NCBI GenBank assembly: GCA_900316715.1
Contig: ONEC01000006.1
Location: forward strand, 1 to 44,728
Length of the DNA: 44,728 nucleotides
Origin: an uncultured Eubacteriales bacterium
Lineage (GTDB): Bacteria; Bacillota; Clostridia; Lachnospirales; Lachnospiraceae
Direction of reading: 5' to 3'
Part shown: positions 40,120 to 44,728 of the stretch, piece by piece
Layout: every line of letters begins with the position of its first letter
Position numbering within the stretch: position 1 is the stretch's first letter
Position numbers and translations under genes: made by a program
Notes under the pieces: generated by a model
Told to the model about the DNA's origin: nothing
Databases searched by the model: none
What the model saw: only the letters and a program-made list of their open reading frames with translations

Positions 40120-40479
40120 TTAAATATTTCTATATCCGCCGTTTTCGAGTATTTTACTTTTTAATTCCTTAACTCCTGAAATGCCTGTATCCTTGAGTTT
40201 TTCTGCTGCTCTGCCGAGAGCATTCTCAAAGTCATCAGCAGCTTCATCGAAGATTTTCATAGCCATACGTTCAGTTATTCCCGCCTCAGCTGCAGCATCA
40301 ATAAATGTACTCCTGTTCATATGCTCTATACTGATCTCATCACCTATAAATATGCTCATTTCATCTGTCATATTATAGACTCTTGTACTAACAATATCAT
40401 AAGCAGGCGCTAAAGATATACCCTTTAAATTGCTGCTGTATAAAAGGGAATAATTCTTTATATGTGCATCTGTATTCCC
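40120..40479 (-). pseudogene. hipA: hipA C-terminal remnant, out of frame
   Basis: In the frame shifted relative to the hipA N-terminal part, codons from 40479 read GNTDAHIKNYSLLYSS and then SLAPAYDIVSTRVYN, continuing into MTDEMSIFIGDEISIEHMNRSTF. These are the catalytic loop (Asp in NTDAH) and magnesium loop (YDI) of HipA kinases, followed by the C-terminal helices. The first 36 codons have no start codon before the ATG at 40371, so only an 83-residue tail could be made. The two reading frames overlap at GGGAATA, where about 50 residues expected in the family are missing. A deletion with microhomology best explains it. Confidence 0.88.
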
Positions 40480-41252
40480 ATGGCCTGTGCAAAATCTTCC
40501 TGATGAAGGCGGAAAGGAACCGAAAGTCCATCTATATTTTTATCGCTTTCTTCTCTTCGGTCATAACGCTTAGTTGCAAACAGCACTTCAGAGTCTGTAC
40601 CTTTACCGATGTTGATAATAAAGCTCTCCGGAATTTCTATTCCCAGTTCTTTAGCCGTCATCATACAAAGCTGTTCATTTAAAACCAGCTTAGATAATCT
40701 GACATGACTCTGTTTCACTATATAATTGCTTGGTGCCTCACTCTTAGGAAGATACCATTTATCTTTTTTCTCATCATAGTATAAACCAACTTTTCCCGAT
40801 GCTCCGGTTAGTGACAGGTGAGTCTCCATAAGAATCTGGGTCGATTTTGTCGCACCTTCTTCCGCCAGTTCTTTCACTCTCTTAAGGGGAAGCCTGTCGT
40901 AGCCTGGCAGTTCTTCAGCTTCCGACTCTTCTAAAATTTTAACCGCACCCAGACATTCTCTTCCAAGCTTTGATAAAATCGTAAGATAATCTTCTTCATC
41001 GGTCTTTATCCAGTTTGCTACAGCCCTGCGGGAGAATCCTTCCGGGAGTAATCCTTCAAAGAAGTTTCGTGTTCTTTCCGAAGTAAAAGCTTCATCCGTC
41101 AGAGGAAGAGATATTGAAATTGGTCTGGCATAATCAGCTTTTAGGTAATCCTCTGAATACTGAAATGATGCATCACGAAAATTCTCACCTGTTATGAAAC
41201 CCACAGATCTGAACTGCCCCTGCATTTCCAGATAAACGGCAAGTCTCTTCAT
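40458..41252 (-). CDS. hipA: HipA-like kinase, truncated N-terminal fragment
   Basis: A 264-residue product containing the HipA N-terminal domain (LAVYLEMQGQFRSVGFITGENF, SISLPLTDEAF, NFFEGLLPEG) and the start of the kinase domain (SLTGASGKVGLYYDEKKDKWYLPK, NYIVKQSH, FATKRYDR, LHQEDFAQAMG), then stopping five codons after the HQEDFAQAMG motif. Functional HipA proteins are about 400-440 residues. The catalytic and magnesium loops lie downstream in another frame, so this protein should lack kinase activity. It begins 3 nt after hipB. If still made, it could bind HipB without toxicity. Confidence 0.9.
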   Translation of the reverse strand: MKRLAVYLEMQGQFRSVGFITGENFRDASFQYSEDYLKADYARPISISLPLTDEAFTSERTRNFFEGLLPEGFSRRAVANWIKTDEEDYLTILSKLGRECLGAVKILEESEAEELPGYDRLPLKRVKELAEEGATKSTQILMETHLSLTGASGKVGLYYDEKKDKWYLPKSEAPSNYIVKQSHVRLSKLVLNEQLCMMTAKELGIEIPESFIINIGKGTDSEVLFATKRYDRREESDKNIDGLSVPFRLHQEDFAQAMGIQMHI

Positions 41253-41255
41253 GTT

Positions 41256-41468
41256 TTATCCCCTTTCATTCATATCAATATCTATTCCCAGCAGGTTAGC
41301 AAGATAAATAGCTTTGCCCAGTTCTATAGTTTCTTTTCCATTCTCCAGGTCCGATATATAACTGGCGCTTATTCCACTCACTTCGCATATATACTTCTGT
41401 GTATATCCCAGCTTCTTTCTTTGTTCCTTTACTGCTTCACCAAACATTTTTGCATTATTTATCTTCAT
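41256..41468 (-). CDS. hipB: HipB-like XRE antitoxin/repressor
   Basis: A 70-residue helix-turn-helix protein of the XRE/Cro type: FGEAVKEQRKKLGYTQKYICEVSGISASYISDLENGKETIELGKAIYLANLLGID, given here as the family signature (residues 9-64). It is intact, with the ribosome binding site CGGAGG 5 nt before the ATG. In HipBA modules HipB represses its operon and neutralises HipA. Here hipA is broken, so HipB may now serve only as a DNA-binding regulator. Three matching operators lie directly upstream. Confidence 0.92.
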   Translation of the reverse strand: MKINNAKMFGEAVKEQRKKLGYTQKYICEVSGISASYISDLENGKETIELGKAIYLANLLGIDIDMNERG

Positions 41469-41479
41469 GAGAACCTCCG

Positions 41480-41497
41480 TATAGTCGTACGGCTATA
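41480..41497. promoter_or_regulatory. hip operator O1
   Basis: TATAGTCGTACGGCTATA, an 18-bp palindrome with one mismatched pair, between the ribosome binding site of hipB and O2. It overlaps the region a ribosome would load on. Confidence 0.85.
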
Positions 41498-41518
41498 TCT
41501 GACCTTTTCATATACAAA

Positions 41519-41536
41519 TATAGCCGTTCAGCTATA
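41519..41536. promoter_or_regulatory. hip operator O2
   Basis: TATAGCCGTTCAGCTATA, a degenerate copy of O1/O3, 39 bp from O1 and 40 bp from O3, in the transcribed leader. Confidence 0.8.
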
Positions 41537-41550
41537 TTTATACATATCTA

Positions 41551-41580
41551 ATTATAAATATAGTCGTACGGCTATGTCAA
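41551..41580 (-). promoter_or_regulatory. hipBA promoter
   Basis: On the minus strand TTGACA (41575-41580), 18-nt spacer, TATAAT (41551-41556): both boxes are perfect consensus. Operator O3 fills the spacer, so a bound repressor blocks polymerase directly. Confidence 0.9.
41559..41576. promoter_or_regulatory. hip operator O3
   Basis: TATAGTCGTACGGCTATG, matching O1 in 17 of 18 positions, located between the -35 and -10 boxes of the hip promoter. Confidence 0.85.
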
Positions 41581-41604
41581 CACCATTCTGCGCCCATAAG
41601 CGAT

Positions 41605-42795
41605 TTATTCATTCTCGACAACAATAAGAGGTATTATATATTCTTCCGGTGTAAGTCCTGCATGGCCTCCCGGCATCAGCTGAGCCTCAAGATGTGTGAT
41701 AAATATCGAGGTATCAGATACTGCAAGAGCAACATAATCACCTATCATGTCTTTCAGTCCTTCTCTGATATTACCTGGTCCAAAAAGCTTATTCTCTATA
41801 ACTTCATCTCTTGTAAGAAGCAGGAACTTGTCTCCAAAATTCTTCTTAAAGATTTCAGGGAAGTCTGCCTTATATTCATCCTTGATATAGAGATTCAATG
41901 TTCTCGGCTCTATAGACGGAAATCTCATAAGGCATTTCATAACCTCCGGATAATCAAGTATACAGAGATTCTTACTGTCCATATGACCATGATCTGCAGT
42001 AATAATGATCAGAGTATCCTTAAGCTTTGATAAGTACTTCTCTGTTATAGTTTCCAGCTCTGTTACCATATCATGAGTTTCTTCACTGACAGTTCCTGTT
42101 CTGTGCATGGTTCCGTCAGGCTCATTCCAATAAGCATAGATATATTTCTCGCCCGGTTCACTGCACAAGTTTTCCACTCTTTTAAGTATTGCTTCATAGT
42201 CCTGTGGAAACGGCGGCATAAATGGCATTGAATAATACGCCTTACCACCTGCATCATTGATCTTATCAACTACTGACTTATATGGCAGATAGGTATATCC
42301 CACATGATAATCTGCAGCTTCGCTGCCCTCCTGAATGGAATCAAAGCCCCAGATACGCTTTCCTTCCGGATCTGTATCTGTCGGTTCTGCTCCTTCCTTC
42401 TCTGTTGACTGCTCTACGTTTCTGAACAACGTAACATTTTTATCCAGGTCAGGAATATACATGTCCCAGCCCAGCCAGCCATGCTCATCAGGATAGAGTC
42501 CATTCATAAGCGATGTAGTTGCTGCAACTGTAGTCGGAGGATATACAGAGTTATACTCTCCTGCAAGATGAGATCTGAAGAATCCATCCTCCTTAAGATG
42601 CTTCTCAAGTATGGATATTCCCATGGCATCAAGAAGAAGCACGACCACGTTCTTATATTTTTTATCCAGGTATTTATCAGCCAGCGGCAGCGTATCTGCT
42701 GTCGTCTCAACTCCAAACTTTTTCTCAATTGAATTTGCAAGATTTACCAGACAGTTGTTGTAATCCGGAAGCTCCGGAATCTGTGTCTTACTCAT
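41605..42795 (-). CDS. Alkaline-phosphatase-superfamily hydrolase
   Basis: A cytoplasmic 396-residue protein (no signal peptide) of the nucleotide pyrophosphatase/phosphodiesterase branch. Metal-site motifs are visible: VVLLLDAMG (Asp56), the Thr nucleophile in YPPTTVAATTS (about residue 88), TADHGHMD, and GGHAG near the C-terminus. The phosphodiesterase signature includes NGLYPDEHGWLGW. Substrate is not readable; candidates are nucleotide or lipid-linked phosphodiesters. It is last in a run after the serine hydrolase and epimerase genes, 32 nt downstream of the latter. Confidence 0.9.
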   Translation of the reverse strand: MSKTQIPELPDYNNCLVNLANSIEKKFGVETTADTLPLADKYLDKKYKNVVVLLLDAMGISILEKHLKEDGFFRSHLAGEYNSVYPPTTVAATTSLMNGLYPDEHGWLGWDMYIPDLDKNVTLFRNVEQSTEKEGAEPTDTDPEGKRIWGFDSIQEGSEAADYHVGYTYLPYKSVVDKINDAGGKAYYSMPFMPPFPQDYEAILKRVENLCSEPGEKYIYAYWNEPDGTMHRTGTVSEETHDMVTELETITEKYLSKLKDTLIIITADHGHMDSKNLCILDYPEVMKCLMRFPSIEPRTLNLYIKDEYKADFPEIFKKNFGDKFLLLTRDEVIENKLFGPGNIREGLKDMIGDYVALAVSDTSIFITHLEAQLMPGGHAGLTPEEYIIPLIVVENE

Positions 42796-42827
42796 ATAAT
42801 CGTCCTTTATATCATTCGTTTTGGTGT

Positions 42828-43697
42828 TTAACCCTCGATGTAATAATCGAGCAGTTCATATATCCAGTCATGGATGTCTGTGAACTTGAATCCCAGTGCC
42901 CTTGCCTTGTCAGTATTGATGCTGAACTCAGGATCCCCATTATACGGAGCCTTATCCACATCCTCTGAATCTTCTGCCAGCACAGCTTTCTTCCCGGTTT
43001 TTTCTTCCACGTAATTAACAATCTCACGTAAAGATATGGTTCCGGAAGATGCTCCGTTTACAGCTCCTGTAATATCCTTATCCACGAGATAAGCCATGAA
43101 GCCCCCTGCCTCATCAGACCTGATATAGCTCATCTGATAATCAATATTATCTATATACATAGGAGTACCGGTCTTCACATGATCCACATAGAACTTAAGT
43201 CTTCCTGTATAATCATCTTTGCCGATTACAACCGGATATCTTACCGCTATCCATTTCTTATCAGCATACTCCTGCCATAATGCATATTCGGTCTGACGCT
43301 TTATCTCATCATAAGGGAAGTCCGGTCTGTTGCACCAGATAACCGGTCTCTCCAGTCCATCGAAATCCTCTTCTACTGTGTTCAATTTCTTTGGATTATA
43401 AACCGCAGTGCTGGACATCTGAATATACTTATCACAGTTAACCGCATCCATTGCGATGCGTAGATCATTTGATGCATAGGCCAGCTTATCTATTACCACA
43501 TCATAGTGTATCCCGCTGAGTGCCAGTTTCATACTCTCAGCACTGGTTCTCTCAACAGTTATTCTCTTTACTCTGTCTCCAAAGTTATCCGCTGCATTTC
43601 CCCTGGTTGCTATGGTCACATCATGACCGGCTTCCAGTAACGCCTCCACCATATGTATTCCAAAGAATCTTGTGCCGCCCAATACAAGTATTTTCAT
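42828..43697 (-). CDS. NAD-dependent epimerase/dehydratase-like protein
   Basis: A 289-residue extended SDR protein with a Rossmann motif LVLGGTRFFGIHMVEALLEAGHDVTIATRG at the N-terminus (residues 4-33), and MSSTAVYN followed by YDEIKRQTEYAL, which supplies the Tyr-x3-Lys-like site in degenerate form. GGTRFFG is typical of proteins related to chloroplast stem-loop RNA-binding/epimerase families. Acts on an unknown nucleotide sugar or other substrate. It starts 7 nt after the serine hydrolase stop. Confidence 0.88.
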   Translation of the reverse strand: MKILVLGGTRFFGIHMVEALLEAGHDVTIATRGNAADNFGDRVKRITVERTSAESMKLALSGIHYDVVIDKLAYASNDLRIAMDAVNCDKYIQMSSTAVYNPKKLNTVEEDFDGLERPVIWCNRPDFPYDEIKRQTEYALWQEYADKKWIAVRYPVVIGKDDYTGRLKFYVDHVKTGTPMYIDNIDYQMSYIRSDEAGGFMAYLVDKDITGAVNGASSGTISLREIVNYVEEKTGKKAVLAEDSEDVDKAPYNGDPEFSINTDKARALGFKFTDIHDWIYELLDYYIEG

Positions 43698-43704
43698 GCT
43701 GTCC

Positions 43705-44577
43705 CTACTCCTTTGTTATTCCCAGAATATTCTTCTCCATACTGTCCAGAAGATCGTGTGAATCATCTTCTATATGAGAAAGGTATGTCACAATGATTCC
43801 TCTTTCCGGAAGCACATAGCATTTCTGCTTCCACTTGCCGTTGATGCTGAAGCCATCACGATATTTCCAGATATAATAACCGTATCCGCCTTCTCTGTTC
43901 ATTTGCTGAATAGATGTGGCCATATCAACGTATTCCTCGGACACTATTCTCTGTCCATCATACACACCCTTATTATAGAGAAGCAGTCCGATCTTACTGA
44001 GATCGTGCACGGTAAGCTTCATCTGGGATGCTCCGTAAAAATAGCCTTCCGGTCCTCTTTCATATTCGTAATCGGTTATTCCAAGAGGCTTAAATATCTC
44101 CCGCTCTATAAAGCCGCCAAGGTCTTCTCCTAGAATCTCGGTAAGGGCAACACCCACAAGATAAACGTTGATATTATTGTAATTAAATACCTTATCATCC
44201 GGGTTCTGTATCTTACTGGAAAGAGCAAAGTCTATCCACGAATCCCCCTCTGCACGAAATGGAATTCCATCCACCGACATGGTAAGAAGTCTCTGAATGG
44301 TTACCTTCTTAAATACCTCCGTCTGGCTCTCTGAAAGCTTCTCAACATTCTCCTTCGGAAGATAATCAAGTATAGACTTGTTAAAGTCTATAAGTCCTCT
44401 GTCATAGGCTATTCCCACAGCAACGGACTCAACTGTTTTCGTCGCTGAATAAAGCTCATGCAGACTTTCTGTTGTATCTCCCCAGCTGTGAGTGAGAACT
44501 CCATTCTCATAAACTTCAGTTCCAAAGACACACCAGTTGTTATCTTCAATATCTTTTACAAATGCATCAAAATTCAT
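43705..44577 (-). CDS. Beta-lactamase-family serine hydrolase
   Basis: A 290-residue protein of the class C beta-lactamase/esterase family without a signal peptide, so probably cytoplasmic. The catalytic SxxK is SATK (Ser44, Lys47) and the tyrosine site is in VFNYNNINVYLVG (YNN). C-terminal motifs include GGYGYYIWKY. Lack of an export signal argues for an esterase or peptidase role rather than antibiotic resistance. It is coupled to the epimerase gene downstream. AGGA lies 8 nt before the ATG. Confidence 0.88.
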   Translation of the reverse strand: MNFDAFVKDIEDNNWCVFGTEVYENGVLTHSWGDTTESLHELYSATKTVESVAVGIAYDRGLIDFNKSILDYLPKENVEKLSESQTEVFKKVTIQRLLTMSVDGIPFRAEGDSWIDFALSSKIQNPDDKVFNYNNINVYLVGVALTEILGEDLGGFIEREIFKPLGITDYEYERGPEGYFYGASQMKLTVHDLSKIGLLLYNKGVYDGQRIVSEEYVDMATSIQQMNREGGYGYYIWKYRDGFSINGKWKQKCYVLPERGIIVTYLSHIEDDSHDLLDSMEKNILGITKE

Positions 44578-44623
44578 GTAAATATCCTTTCACCTTCACC
44601 CGGTTCTCTGCTCAACAAACTGC

Positions 44624-44728
44624 TTACTCGCTCATCGCCAGTTCAATAAGTTTTCTGATATGTATCTCCACACTGTCCAGACATGGAAGCGGAGTATTCT
44701 CTGAGTTAAGAAGAAGCGGAAGTTCTGT
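44624..44728 (-). CDS. 3' end of an unidentified gene (cut by window edge)
   Basis: Reading from the right edge, the minus strand gives 34 codons ending in TAA at 44624: TELPLLLNSENTPLPCLDSV followed by EIHIRKLIELAMSE. The frame is open at the edge, and the stop lies 46 nt before the serine hydrolase ATG, so it is probably in the same operon. Too little remains to name the protein. Confidence 0.6.
   Translation of the reverse strand, partial: TELPLLLNSENTPLPCLDSVEIHIRKLIELAMSE

Noticed and set aside
43705-44577. Antibiotic-resistance beta-lactamase
   Set aside because: SxxK is present, but there is no export signal and the motif set suits class C-like esterases in general.

Overview
The window looks like a chromosomal segment of a Lachnospiraceae-type anaerobe (Clostridia; Butyrivibrio/Roseburia-like). 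The reasons are the roughly 40% GC content, strong AGGAGG ribosome binding sites, lipoprotein-rich ABC systems, a split B12-dependent methionine synthase with a separate activation-domain protein, and intracellular glycosidases paired with an MFS sugar transporter. This is inference from gene content; no rRNA, tRNA or CRISPR array is visible. Almost everything is on the minus strand. The exception is a plus-strand block at about 5.9-9.8 kb.

Layout, read in the minus-strand transcription direction within each block. (1) 1-4937: larB-larC-larE (nickel-pincer nucleotide cofactor) run directly into a methionine synthase activation protein and metH, which is cut by the left edge. (2) 5048-5765: two small membrane proteins of unknown function closed by a clear terminator. 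(3) 5985-8927 on the plus strand: a BtuF/FepB-like lipoprotein, a FecCD-like permease and an ATPase. These are followed by an unknown 7-TM protein at 9023 whose promoter is covered by a perfect 19-bp palindrome. (4) 9802-11422: metF and a co-transcribed unknown protein.

(5) 11513-26153 is the centrepiece: a roughly 14.6 kb, ten-gene operon. It encodes a single-module HlyD-like lipoprotein adaptor, a double-module adaptor, a 937-residue FtsX/MacB-like permease, two paralogous large lipoproteins, an OmpR-type response regulator and histidine kinase, a membrane-anchored extracytoplasmic protein, and two ABC ATPases. One ATPase carries a C-terminal AbrB-like domain. Three 10-bp-phased direct repeats sit at the -35 position of the operon promoter, as expected for control by the encoded regulator. 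A hairpin array flanked by 15-bp direct repeats separates the two ATPase genes.

(6) 26301-31869: a glycan operon (MFS transporter, GH27 with an inserted domain, an SLH-like small protein, GH95 fucosidase-type enzyme). (7) 32033-33052: a lone rfbB with an unusual leader. (8) 33206-35825: a diguanylate cyclase-like protein and a MerR-methyltransferase fusion. (9) 35986-38960: LytTR regulator, DUF3021-like protein, CPBP protease, HAD phosphatase and VOC protein. (10) 39083-41580: a hipBA module with three phased operators. Its hipA is broken by an out-of-frame internal deletion, and an iron-sulfur aldo/keto reductase follows it. (11) 41605-44728: an alkaline-phosphatase-like hydrolase, an NAD-dependent epimerase, a serine hydrolase and the 3' end of an unidentified gene.
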